A DNA stretch of 35,535 bases from JBBRCX01 sp038204465 (lineage in GTDB: Bacteria > Planctomycetota > Phycisphaerae > Tepidisphaerales > Tepidisphaeraceae): assembly GCA_038204465.1 (NCBI GenBank), contig JBBRCX010000047.1, positions 1 through 35,535 of the forward strand, given 5' to 3'. How positions within the stretch are numbered: position 1 is the first letter of the stretch; every line of letters begins with the position of its first letter. A program made the position numbers and the translations under genes. Shown piece by piece: positions 7,378 through 15,260 of the stretch. The notes beneath the pieces were generated by a model. That model was not told the origin of the DNA. It worked only from the letters and a program-made list of their open reading frames with translations, and did not search any database.

Positions 7378-8721
7378 TCAATCCTTGATCTGAATCCCCA
7401 TCGACTTCGCGTACGCACCGACGAGGCGGTCGCGCGGGGCGTTGTAGCGCTTTTCGAGACTCTGTTCCCACGGCAGGCCGTCCTTGATCCCGTTGATAAA
7501 ATCGACGTAGTTCTTCTTGCTCTGACGGATCATGAAGGTGGTGAGGCTTTCGGCGACGGGGTATTGCCAACCTTCGATGTGATCGGTGTCGAAGAAGCGG
7601 CCCAGCCGCCATCCGTGCCGCTCGATCAGGCGCGTTGCGAACTGGGGAATGGCCTGGGGCGTGCGCTGGGTTTGCGGCACGAGCTCGTCGGCGATCACCT
7701 CGGCGAGCCCCTCATTTGCCCAGGAGGGAATGTTGGCGGCGCTGCGATAACGGTGCAGGAAGCCGTGCACCGACTCATGAACCAGCACGTGGGCGAACTC
7801 CAACTGGTTGGCCTGGCGGTAGAAGGCGATGTGAACGATCCCATCGCCGAAGGCGTGACACATGCCGGCTGATTCGCCCGGGTCGGTGCTGTGCAGGCGC
7901 ATCTGGAACTGCCGATAGTCGGTGTCCTTGCTGAAAACGAAGATGAGCGCCTTGCCGCGCCAGACGTTCTTTCCCTTTTCCACGCCGAAGAGTGTGGCAA
8001 GGCGGTCATACATGCGGTCGAGCAGTCCAGCCCAGTTGGCGGCCTCCCTGGGCGCAAGGTCGGAGTAGAAGAGGAAGTACTTCGTTTCCAGAAGTTGCAA
8101 GGGGCGGTTGATGGTCTTGGCGGAGCGGTCGGCGAACTTTTTCAGCGGGTCTACAGAATCAGCCTGCTCGGCATCCGTCAGCGGGCCCCAATACTTCTTG
8201 TCAACTTCGCCGACCTCCAATGGCCCGCCGTTGCCGGAGGCCGCACTCTGTTCCCCGCTGTCGGATTTGTTTTCCTCGCCCTCGGGTTTCTCTGCTCCCG
8301 GCCGATGCTTCTTCGGAGGCCCATCAGCCTTCGCCTGATCGATCTGCTCCTTCAGATTTGGATCGAGCTTCAGCGCGGCCGCGAAGGCCTTGTCGGCGAA
8401 GGGTTGACCGGCATCGACACCGAGCATCAGCTTGCCGAGCTCGACGTAACCGCTCGCATCCCTGGGGCCGAGGAATTTCTGGCGTGTCGCATAGACCGTC
8501 TTTGCGTCCAGCTCATCCCATCGCACGGTCTGGGTCTGTCCCTTGTTGTCGGAGACTTCCATGCCATCGTCGTCATAGGACTGCACTTTGCCGGCGACGT
8601 GGGTTTTGTCGGTTTTCTGCACGGAGATCGCGACCGGTTTGTCGAGTTTCTCAGCGAGCGATAGAGGTGGAGCTACGAGTCCTACAAGAAGTGCGAGCAG
8701 GATGCGACGAGGGTGCAACAT
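7378..8721 (-). CDS. Secreted gluzincin-type (HExxH) peptidase-like protein
   Basis: The 447-residue product has an N-terminal signal peptide (about 1-23). A small beta-rich domain follows at about 28-75 (VAGKVQSYDDDGMEVSDNKG). A charged low-complexity linker spans about 130-170. A peptidase-like domain occupies about 200-447. The zinc motif is HESVH (H315, E316, H319), with E337 in NEGLAEVIAD as the likely third ligand, as in peptidase-MA-like gluzincins. It would act outside the cytoplasmic membrane, but no substrate can be named. Such proteins are frequent in planctomycetes. It ends 17 bases from the converging Uma2 remnant and may be co-transcribed with the upstream BRCT/MerR/TPR gene, 36 bases away. 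Confidence 0.75.
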   Translation of the reverse strand: MLHPRRILLALLVGLVAPPLSLAEKLDKPVAISVQKTDKTHVAGKVQSYDDDGMEVSDNKGQTQTVRWDELDAKTVYATRQKFLGPRDASGYVELGKLMLGVDAGQPFADKAFAAALKLDPNLKEQIDQAKADGPPKKHRPGAEKPEGEENKSDSGEQSAASGNGGPLEVGEVDKKYWGPLTDAEQADSVDPLKKFADRSAKTINRPLQLLETKYFLFYSDLAPREAANWAGLLDRMYDRLATLFGVEKGKNVWRGKALIFVFSKDTDYRQFQMRLHSTDPGESAGMCHAFGDGIVHIAFYRQANQLEFAHVLVHESVHGFLHRYRSAANIPSWANEGLAEVIADELVPQTQRTPQAIPQFATRLIERHGWRLGRFFDTDHIEGWQYPVAESLTTFMIRQSKKNYVDFINGIKDGLPWEQSLEKRYNAPRDRLVGAYAKSMGIQIKD

Positions 8722-8757
8722 CGTGAATCGTGTCCAAAGCGAGCGACTGCTTGCATC

Positions 8758-9936
8758 TTAACTCACCGCAAGCCTGGTCCGCGCGTACGCCGCCCATTCG
8801 CTTTGTGTGTCCTGGCGGAGATAGAGACGCCAGTAGTCGGCGGCCTCTTCCCTGCGGTCCATCTCTTCCAGCGCGTCAGCGAGGTTATAGCATGCGCGGG
8901 AATCGTCGGGATCAATTGCAAGCGCCCGGCGGAAGGCGGCACAGGCCTCGGGGTGTTTGCCGATCCGGCCGAAGACCAGTCCGAGGTTATTCCAGGCGTC
9001 GATGAACTTCGGGTCGATCTCAAGGGCCTGCAGATATCGCTCCGCCGCCTGGTGCAGTTCGCCTGTTTCCGCGAGGACGCCGGCGAGGTCGAAGCAAACC
9101 TGCTTATCCGGGCCACCGAGCAGCAGCGCCTCTCGATAGGATCCGGCGGCCTCGCGAAGCATTCCCGCCTGCTCCTGCTCCACCGCCTGCGCGAAGAAGT
9201 CGCCCGCCGTTCGCGGGCCGGGCACGAGTCGCAGCGTGGGAGGCGGGTCGGGCTGATCGGTGAAATCGAAATGGAATTGCCCATCGGCGGCGGCGAGGTC
9301 GCCGGCTTCGAGGCGAACGATCAGATCGCCTGAATGCTCGAGCACCGACAACTGCTCCAGGGGTTGTTGCACGTCGGGCATCCAGGTGCGAAGCTGTTCG
9401 AGACTTCGGCGAAGCTGCGCTGGCTTCACACCAGCGGACGAGAGATCACACAGCGTCTTGGCGGCGGACACTTGCCGGAAATCGAAATACCACACGCCGT
9501 GGTCGACCTTCGCAGGCCGGATAAGGCCCGCCTGGACCCAGGCGCGTACGCGCTCGCGTGAGACCTCGAGGATTTCGGTCAAGGTGCTCGTGCTGTACAG
9601 CGGATGGACGCTTTGCAGGTGCGAATTCAACCCCAGGCCAGACAGGAAATCCTCTTCCGGCAGAACGGTCACTCGCGACTGCCGGCGTGGATTGCCGGCC
9701 CTGGCGCGGCTCAGCGGCTGCGGCAACTCGCCCTCTGACGTGAGCGGCCAATCGCGCTGGCCGACCACTAGAAGTGAAGCATCATCGGAGTTGGCGGCGA
9801 AAATTCCGCCCGACGATTCGACGAGGTCTTTGAATTCTTCCTCGGACATGGAAGCGAGCTGGCCGGTGCACCCGACGCGCTTGCCGCAAATGAGCGTGGA
9901 AAGCTTCGGCGGTTTCTTTTGCGCTGTGCTGCTCAC
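8758..9936 (-). CDS. BRCT-like / MerR-type HTH / TPR protein
   Basis: This 392-residue protein has three recognisable parts. Residues ~13-95 resemble a BRCT domain (LICGKRVGCTGQLASMSEEE, then the GG turn and SLLVVGQ strand). Residues ~112-190 are a MerR-like winged helix that starts LYSTSTLTEILEVSRERVRA and contains the wing WYFDFRQ. Residues ~260-390 hold at least three TPR units (e.g. AAERYLQALEIDPKFIDAWN). The start is GTG 9936, seven bases after GGAGG. The build suggests a DNA- or protein-binding adaptor rather than an enzyme. The protein has no signal peptide and should be cytoplasmic. The BRCT call rests on pattern only and is the least certain part. Confidence 0.75.
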   Translation of the reverse strand: MSSTAQKKPPKLSTLICGKRVGCTGQLASMSEEEFKDLVESSGGIFAANSDDASLLVVGQRDWPLTSEGELPQPLSRARAGNPRRQSRVTVLPEEDFLSGLGLNSHLQSVHPLYSTSTLTEILEVSRERVRAWVQAGLIRPAKVDHGVWYFDFRQVSAAKTLCDLSSAGVKPAQLRRSLEQLRTWMPDVQQPLEQLSVLEHSGDLIVRLEAGDLAAADGQFHFDFTDQPDPPPTLRLVPGPRTAGDFFAQAVEQEQAGMLREAAGSYREALLLGGPDKQVCFDLAGVLAETGELHQAAERYLQALEIDPKFIDAWNNLGLVFGRIGKHPEACAAFRRALAIDPDDSRACYNLADALEEMDRREEAADYWRLYLRQDTQSEWAAYARTRLAVS

Positions 9937-10011
9937 CGGTCGTCCTCCGTGTCACGGGCGAGTATAGCGTGAAATGGTTTGTGCGCCGGCACGCACTCCA
10001 CCCCTGGCCGA

Positions 10012-10890
10012 CTATGAAGTCTTGCGCTTGCGCTCGTCTTTGCCGCGCGCTGCTGTTCCCGGCGCGGCCTGCTTGGGCGGCTTGCTCGCGGCGGGGCGCT
10101 GCTTCTTCGCCTGTGCCAGGCTCTGTTGCAGCGCCTCCATCAGGTTGCCCATCTGCGGAGGCTCTTTCTCCGCGGGGGCGGCCACCACTTCCTTGCCTTG
10201 CACCTTCGCCTCGATGAGCTGCGCCATCTTCTCGACGTAATCGTCCTTGTACTCCGAAATGTCGAACTCCTTGTCGGCGATCTGGTCCATCAGGAGTTTG
10301 GCCATCTTCAACTCCTGCGGCTGAACCTCGGACTTGATCACTTCCGGCTCGTACTCACTGGGCGCACGGACCTCCTGGGGATACGAGAGCCAGGTCATCG
10401 CGAGCAATTCGCCGAGCGGTCGGACGAGCATCAGCTGCTCCTTGGATCGGATGACGACGCGGGCGAAGGCGCTGCGTCCCTGCTCGACCATCGCGCGGTG
10501 CAGGAGCGTGTAAGGCTTGGGCGCCATCGGACCATCGGGCAGCAGATACCAGGTGTTGCCGGCGTAGTATGCGGGGTCGATCGCATCGCTCTTGATAAAG
10601 CTCTCGATGTTGATGGCTTTCTCCGCGGGCGAGCGCAGCTTCTCCAATTCGTCGGCGTCGATCACGACGTACTGGCCCTTGGTGTACTCGTAGCCGGAGA
10701 CGATTTCGCTGGCGGGGACTTCGCCATGCAAGGGGCAGGACTTGACGTACCTGATGCGGCTATTGCACGCGGCGTGAAGCTGATTGAGCGAGATGCCTTC
10801 GCTGCGGGCATTGGAGGCGTACGCCTTGACGGGCACGACAACAAGCGAGAATCGGATAGCGCCTTTCCAAACGGAACGTGCTGCGGCCAT
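10012..10890 (-). CDS. ku: Ku protein for non-homologous end joining
   Basis: The 292-residue product is a typical bacterial Ku. It opens with SVWKGAIRFSLVVVPVKAYA, contains LHAACNSRIRYVKSCPLHGE and VVIDADELEKLRSPAEKAIN, and continues with the bridge region EQLMLVRPLGELLAMTWLSY. A Lys/Ala/Pro-rich C-terminal tail (about 245-292) fits the basic extension that bacterial Ku uses on DNA. Ku homodimers thread onto double-strand ends and recruit ligase LigD. No ligD, polymerase or nuclease gene is in this window, so the partner must be elsewhere. Start ATG 10890 has GAGG four bases upstream. The tail is a plausible place for lineage variation. Confidence 0.95.
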   Translation of the reverse strand: MAAARSVWKGAIRFSLVVVPVKAYASNARSEGISLNQLHAACNSRIRYVKSCPLHGEVPASEIVSGYEYTKGQYVVIDADELEKLRSPAEKAINIESFIKSDAIDPAYYAGNTWYLLPDGPMAPKPYTLLHRAMVEQGRSAFARVVIRSKEQLMLVRPLGELLAMTWLSYPQEVRAPSEYEPEVIKSEVQPQELKMAKLLMDQIADKEFDISEYKDDYVEKMAQLIEAKVQGKEVVAAPAEKEPPQMGNLMEALQQSLAQAKKQRPAASKPPKQAAPGTAARGKDERKRKTS

Positions 10891-11112
10891 GAGACCTCGC
10901 GAGGCAAAAAAAGCCCCGGTTGTTCCATCCGTGGAAAGCTTGTGGAACTGCGGCCTCGGCGTGGCCAGGCGACTGGAGTCGCGGTGAAACAGGAGCTTAC
11001 CGGGAGGCGGCGCAGGCGCGAAGCCTGCAAGTTGCCGGCAACAGCCAGCCGAGCGGGCGGATTGGAAGAATGGGAAGCTTCTGTGGCCGGGAATGCTGTG
11101 GGGGGCCGCGGC

Positions 11113-11346
11113 TTACATAGAGCATGATCCCGGCGGGCCGCCGCATCGCCCGCACATTCCCGGGGCAGCGCTCGCGGTAGAGGCACTTTTACCGGACTGG
11201 GCGCCCACGGCGAAGAGGCTGAGCGCGCGGGCGGTCTTTGTTGAGCCGCACTCAGGGCACTTGATCCTGTTGTCATCGCTCATGCTGCGCACGAGCTGTT
11301 CGAAACGTTTGTCGCAGGCTTTGCAGGTGTATTCGTAAATCGGCAC
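11113..11346 (-). CDS. FmdB-family zinc-ribbon protein
   Basis: This 77-residue protein opens with MPIYEYTCKACDKRFEQLVR and carries a second knuckle (KCPECGS), the hallmark of the FmdB putative regulatory family. A Ser/Ala spacer and a third Cys cluster (MCGRCGGPPGSC) end it. The zinc ribbon suggests a regulatory or adaptor role, but no target is known. It stands alone, 222 bases upstream of ku on the same strand and divergent from the DUF4432 gene. Confidence 0.9.
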   Translation of the reverse strand: MPIYEYTCKACDKRFEQLVRSMSDDNRIKCPECGSTKTARALSLFAVGAQSGKSASTASAAPGMCGRCGGPPGSCSM

Positions 11347-11426
11347 GAGCGGGTCTCCTTGTCTGACCTGAGGCGCCCGCTATTCTACCCGCAACTTTGA
11401 CATTCGGCACAGCGAGGAGGCGAAGC

Positions 11427-12545
11427 ATGGCTGCAAAGATGAGGAGCTCCAACGGCAAGGCAAGGGAGGCGGCGGTGAATGGGTTCGACAACTCGAAGTA
11501 CATCAATCCCGCGCAGGTCGGAGGAATCGAGGCCTACAGCATTGACGAGGGGGCGGCCCGGGGCGTGCGCGCGTTGTGCTTCAACACAGGTGGAGGGTTG
11601 CGCTTTCGAGTGCTGGTCGATCGCGGGTTTGATATCGACCATGCTTCGATGAACCAGCACAGTCTGGCGTGGCTCACCCACAAGGGAGTGACACCGCCGA
11701 CGCGCGGGCTCGACCGCGGCTTCGATTGGCTCAAGGGTTTTCCCGGCGGGTTGCTGACGAGCTGCGGCCCGTTCAACATGGGACGGCCGGCGAAAGATGG
11801 GGAGGAAGAACTCGGTCAGCACGGCTCGCATTCCAACACGGGGGCGACAATCGAATCGGTCGTCCAGCCCGACCCGTGGGCGGGGCGGATGGAGATGACG
11901 GCGGTCGGCCGGGTCGTCTACGGAAAAATCTTCGGTCCATGCGTCGAGCTGCGGCGCACGATCACTTCGCGGCTGGGGGAGAACGCAATCGATTTCGTCG
12001 ACGAGTTCTTCAACGCCGGGAATGAGCCCGTCCCGCACGCGTGGCTGCTGCACATCAATTTCGGGTACCCGCTGATCGATACCGGGACGGAGCTTTGCTA
12101 TGACTCGCGGCGCGTCGAGCCCAAGGACGCGCCGGAACCGGTGCAGCGGTTCAAGAAGGGCGTGAACGCCAAGATCGTTCCGAGCCCGCTCGATGCCCAT
12201 CACGGCGCAAACGAGTCGTTCGCGTACCTGTTCCCCAAGGCAAGCGAGCGTGGCGGAGGCGCAACGATCGGCGTGGTGAATCGAAAGCTGGGGCTGGGGG
12301 CCGCCATTCACTACAACACGAAGGAGTTTCCGCGCTGCGGCAACTGGCAGCACTGGGGGCGCGGCGAGTACGTGACCGCGCTGGAGCCGATGAACGGCAG
12401 CGTCGACGGCCGCGCCGAGGACCGCAAGCATGGCCTTCTCGACTTCATCCAACCGGGATCGAGAAAGACCTACCGCTATACGATTGAAGCTTTGACAGAG
12501 CGCGCGGCACTGGAACAGCTGCGGGCGTTGAACCGTGGCGGATGA
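11427..12545 (+). CDS. DUF4432 aldose-1-epimerase-like protein
   Basis: The 372-residue product matches the DUF4432 branch of the galactose-mutarotase fold: RFRVLVDRGFDIDHAS near the N-terminus, GGLLTSCGPFNMG, HGSHSNTGA, the HINFGYPLI strand, and the C-terminal YVTALEPMNGSVDGRA. Family members bind a sugar in a large beta-sandwich and are assumed to epimerise or sense sugars or sugar acids; the true substrate is unknown. The ATG at 11427 follows GAGGAGG by six bases and is preferred over a TTG at 11397. The gene stands alone, with only a 27-base gap to the converging RNase D gene. Confidence 0.85.
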   Translation: MAAKMRSSNGKAREAAVNGFDNSKYINPAQVGGIEAYSIDEGAARGVRALCFNTGGGLRFRVLVDRGFDIDHASMNQHSLAWLTHKGVTPPTRGLDRGFDWLKGFPGGLLTSCGPFNMGRPAKDGEEELGQHGSHSNTGATIESVVQPDPWAGRMEMTAVGRVVYGKIFGPCVELRRTITSRLGENAIDFVDEFFNAGNEPVPHAWLLHINFGYPLIDTGTELCYDSRRVEPKDAPEPVQRFKKGVNAKIVPSPLDAHHGANESFAYLFPKASERGGGATIGVVNRKLGLGAAIHYNTKEFPRCGNWQHWGRGEYVTALEPMNGSVDGRAEDRKHGLLDFIQPGSRKTYRYTIEALTERAALEQLRALNRGG

Positions 12546-12572
12546 GCCGCGGCGCACGTTACGCGATCGCGA

Positions 12573-13898
12573 TTATTGCCTGGCCGGTGCGTCTACCACG
12601 CGGAGCGAACCCTTCTCCCAGCGAAGGTTGAGATCTCCCGAACCATCGACAAGGCGGGAGAGCGGTTCGCCCAGGGCGGCTCGTCTCCAACCTTTCATGA
12701 GCCGCGACTGAGACACATCCTGTCTTGTCGAGAGCGGGCGATAGAAGTCGGCCATTTCCTGCCGGCTGGTGAGGATGGCGGGATCGATCGACTGTCCCGC
12801 GCACAGGCACTGCGCCAGTGCCCACAGGCCATCGGCGCGAAAGCGTTCGGTGGGTGACTGTTCCGCCTCGCGCTGCTCGGGCAGTTGCGGGCCCGGGAGG
12901 CTCATGGCGCGGCGGGTCGCCTCGACGATGTCGTTTCCATATTCCTGCTCGACGGGGCGCGGGAGGCCGCGGACGCGCTCGAGCTTTTCGACCGACTTTA
13001 CGGGATTGCGCGACAGGTCGATGAGGATTTCGTCTTTCAGGAAGGCGCGCGGAGGCACATCGTGGTGACGCGCGGTTGCGTCACGCCAGATCGTCAGCTC
13101 GCGCAGCACGGCCAGATTCCTCGGCTGCAGCGAAGCGGCGCCGCGCACGCGGAGATACTGCGTCGCGGGATCGAACCGGTATTGCGAAGCGTCACAGAGG
13201 GCATCGCACTCTTCTGTGGCCCAGGCGGTGTGATTGTTTGCGTGCAGGCGTTTGCCGAGCTCATCACGGACCAGCGGGAGGAATCTGACGTCGTCGGCCG
13301 CATAGCGCACCTGCATGGGCGACAGCGGGCGCTGGTCCCAATGCGTGAAGGTCAGCCCTTTGCCCAGCCGGGCGCCGGTCAGTTCCTGCACGAGCCTGGA
13401 GAGCGCGACTGGGTAGGGCAAGCCGACGAAGCCGGCGACGATCTGCGTGTCGAAAACGTTGGCAGGCTGGCGATCAAGATGTCGCACTATGGGTTCGAGG
13501 TCCTGTTGACCTGCGTGCACGACTTTCTCGACCGATGGATCGGCGATCAGTTCCCAGAAGGGACGCAAATCGATTTTTGCCAGTGGATCGATCAGGGCTA
13601 CGCGCGAAGATGAGGCAACCTGGATCACGCATAGTTTGGGAAAGTAGGTAAGCTCGCCGATGAACTCGCTGTCATAAGCAAAGCTGCCGGATTCGCGAAG
13701 TTGTGCGATGAGGTCGGCGAGATCGGGATCGGACGTGATGATCGCGGGCGGTCCCTCCGGCACGAGCGCATGACGCACCGTCTTGGATTCTTCAGGCACC
13801 GACTCGGTTTCCGCGTGAGCGGCATCGTGACTTCGGGCCCGATGCTGGGCGCGCCATGAGTTGGGGCGAGCCTCCCCGCGATCCGGTGATGACGCCAT
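12573..13898 (-). CDS. rnd: Ribonuclease D
   Basis: This 441-residue protein is a DEDDy 3'-5' exonuclease that trims tRNA and other stable RNA ends. The catalytic acids are in place: D76 and E78 (AYDSEFIGE), D133 (HAGQQDLEPI), and Y199 with D203 (RYAADDVRFL). Two helical HRDC-like regions follow (about 235-320 and 350-430; for example LAVLRELTIWRDATARHHDV). An N-terminal extension of about 50 residues rich in Arg, Ser and Ala looks disordered and is unusual for the family. Start ATG 13898 has AAGG about seven bases upstream. The gene converges with the DUF4432 gene. The first codons overlap a stretch that resembles a tRNA D-arm, discussed under rejected items. Confidence 0.93.
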   Translation of the reverse strand: MASSPDRGEARPNSWRAQHRARSHDAAHAETESVPEESKTVRHALVPEGPPAIITSDPDLADLIAQLRESGSFAYDSEFIGELTYFPKLCVIQVASSSRVALIDPLAKIDLRPFWELIADPSVEKVVHAGQQDLEPIVRHLDRQPANVFDTQIVAGFVGLPYPVALSRLVQELTGARLGKGLTFTHWDQRPLSPMQVRYAADDVRFLPLVRDELGKRLHANNHTAWATEECDALCDASQYRFDPATQYLRVRGAASLQPRNLAVLRELTIWRDATARHHDVPPRAFLKDEILIDLSRNPVKSVEKLERVRGLPRPVEQEYGNDIVEATRRAMSLPGPQLPEQREAEQSPTERFRADGLWALAQCLCAGQSIDPAILTSRQEMADFYRPLSTRQDVSQSRLMKGWRRAALGEPLSRLVDGSGDLNLRWEKGSLRVVDAPARQ

Positions 13899-14204
13899 TG
13901 CACTGCCTTTCCGTTAGGCCACCCCAGACAGCAGAAACGATTAGAGCCGGGATGGTGAGTGATTCTGCGCTTCGAGGGATTCATGATCCACCAAAGTGGG
14001 GCAATGATCGTCGCACCGCTGACGCAATGTCGCGGGGCGGAACATGGGGAAGATGAGCGGTCGAATCAGAGATGCTCGGGAATCCGGGTTTTTCGTAGCG
14101 GCAGTCGATTCGGGTAAACGGGCTGAGCCGCAAAGGTTCGGAAAAAATGCCTTGAATGGGCACGAAGGAGGTTAGGGCATGTTCTTTGCAAACCTCAGAA
14201 TCAG
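13899..14204. other. 306-bp divergent intergenic region between rnd and the response regulator
   Basis: This region must hold the promoters of rnd (minus) and of the response regulator (plus). No clear -35/-10 pair stands out. The last 40 bases carry a strong ribosome site (aaggagg, 14165-14171), which serves a short leader frame described separately. Confidence 0.4.
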
Positions 14205-14265
14205 ATGTTCATGCAGACGTTGCATCCCGTTGATAGCGCGAAGAAAGCTCGATCGGCCGTGTTAA
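14179..14265 (+). CDS. Possible 28-codon leader peptide overlapping the response-regulator start
   Basis: An ATG at 14179 stands seven bases after a perfect AAGGAGG, the best ribosome site in this part of the window. It opens a 28-codon frame (MFFANLRIRCSCRRC..., then RRKLDRPC) ending at TAA 14263-14265. The frame runs over the first 61 bases of the response-regulator gene in another phase, and that gene has no good site of its own. Translation of this frame could open or couple the real gene. The peptide is Cys/Arg-rich, with no known relatives. Confidence 0.35.
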   Translation: MFFANLRIRCSCRRCIPLIARRKLDRPC

Positions 14266-14612
14266 TCGTGGAAGACGAACGCATCTCGCGGCGGGCCCTG
14301 TCTGCGCTTTTGGCGGCCAGTGGATACGAGACGCAGGCCGTCGCTTCGGCGGAGGAAGCCCTTCGGGCCTTGAAGAAGGGTGATGTACCTCACATCGCAC
14401 TGGTCGATTTGGACCTCCCCGGCATGAACGGCCTGGAGCTCATCTCCCGGTTGTCGAAGATGGATCCGTCGGTATATCCCGTGCTGATTACTGCAGCGGG
14501 AGGCGAGGCGCTCTCGACTCTCCTGCACGATCGGGGCGTGGCCTATATGCGCAAGCCAGTCGACTTCGGCCACCTTCTTGCACTGTTGAGCGAGCAGCAG
14601 TTGCCGCACTAA
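14205..14612 (+). CDS. Single-domain response regulator (CheY-like receiver)
   Basis: The 135-residue product is one receiver domain. The acidic pair is D24/E25 (LIVEDERISRRAL), the phosphorylation site is D68 (ALVDLDLPGMNG), a conserved threonine lies in LITAAG, and the lysine is in YMRKPV near the end. There is no output domain, so it would act by binding a partner after phosphotransfer from a histidine kinase that is not in the window. ATG 14205 and ATG 14211 are both possible starts, and neither has a good ribosome site. The leader frame at 14179 may supply translation by coupling. Confidence 0.9.
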   Translation: MFMQTLHPVDSAKKARSAVLIVEDERISRRALSALLAASGYETQAVASAEEALRALKKGDVPHIALVDLDLPGMNGLELISRLSKMDPSVYPVLITAAGGEALSTLLHDRGVAYMRKPVDFGHLLALLSEQQLPH

Positions 14613-14730
14613 ATCACTCACATTTCCCTCTCCCATTTCGTTGCAAGCACTTTATCTGCCGCGGCTTCGGCGAAGGGGATTCTGTTCCGTCGAATCTGAT
14701 TTAGCCCTGCTATCTGAACTCACGCTCTTC

Positions 14731-14758
14731 TTGTCGTAGCGGCACATTGCGGTAAGAT
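14731..14758 (+). promoter_or_regulatory. Candidate sigma-70-type promoter for the small unknown gene
   Basis: TTGTCG (14731-14736) and TAAGAT (14753-14758) are 16 bases apart and about 60 bases upstream of the start at 14815. The match to TTGACA/TATAAT is four of six in each half. The prediction is by eye only. Confidence 0.4.
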
Positions 14759-14814
14759 GCGTTGTTCGTCGGCATCCCATGCATTGGCGGTGCAGCGTCT
14801 GGAAGGAGCAACGA

Positions 14815-15153
14815 ATGAATCTCACATACGCAGTCGATCGGCTGTTGGATTCGGGGTGGTCGGCCGGTGAACAGACTGATGTGGAACAGCTCCCGGACGG
14901 CCGAGCCTTTCCTTCGGTGCTTGCAGTGCAGCGTGAATTCGCGCGGGCGGGGCTCGAGTTGTCGATCAAGCACAACCTGATGTTCGGCTGCTATCGCGCG
15001 ACATGGGGTCCGGTTGGCGAGCCGCTCGACGAGGGCCACGCCGCCGACGATCGTCACGGCACGGTGGTCGGCTCGTGCGAGCGCGAAGCCGCGGTGTATG
15101 CGCTGGCGCAACTCCGCGCGGCGCAGGCGCAGCGGCAGGTGGCCGTCGCCTGA
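14815..15153 (+). CDS. Small conserved-looking protein of unknown function
   Basis: From ATG 14815, with AAGGAG eight bases before it, the gene encodes 112 residues: MNLTYAVDRLLDSGW, then LPDGRAFPSVLAVQREFARAG, LSIKHNLMFGCYRATWG and a terminal helix CEREAAVYALAQLRAAQA. It has no signal peptide, membrane segment or metal motif. The pattern, a short helix, a compact alpha/beta core and a final helix, suggests a small folded cytoplasmic protein. The family is not identified. It stands alone and converges with the deoxyhypusine-synthase homologue. Confidence 0.7.
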   Translation: MNLTYAVDRLLDSGWSAGEQTDVEQLPDGRAFPSVLAVQREFARAGLELSIKHNLMFGCYRATWGPVGEPLDEGHAADDRHGTVVGSCEREAAVYALAQLRAAQAQRQVAVA

Positions 15154-15197
15154 TCGGCCCAATCCATCAGTCGCGAATAACGGAGAACGAACGAACA

Positions 15198-15221
15198 GAG
15201 AAGCGACAGGCGGCGCTTCTC
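15198..15221. terminator. Inverted repeat between two converging genes
   Basis: GAGAAGCG (15198-15205) and CGCTTCTC (15214-15221) form a perfect 8-bp stem with an 8-base loop, 45 bases past the end of the small unknown gene and 40 bases past the end of the converging gene. An alternative pairing (cggagaa 15181-15187 with ttctccg 15217-15223) shares its right arm. There is no good T run, so terminator function is uncertain. Confidence 0.35.
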
Positions 15222-15260
15222 CGGTGTTGATTTCCAGATTTCGACGCGCGCGAATTTCGC

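Noticed and set aside
13862..13926. tRNA-like stretch on the minus strand overlapping the RNase D start: a 7-bp acceptor-like pairing (TGGGGTG/CGCCCCA) and a D-arm-like GCC-taacggaaa-GGC.
   Set aside because: Only 65 nt long, no TTCRA T-loop, no proper 5-bp anticodon stem, and its second half is the rnd coding sequence. A chance or vestigial 5' half resembling tRNA-Gln is possible, but there is not enough to call a tRNA.
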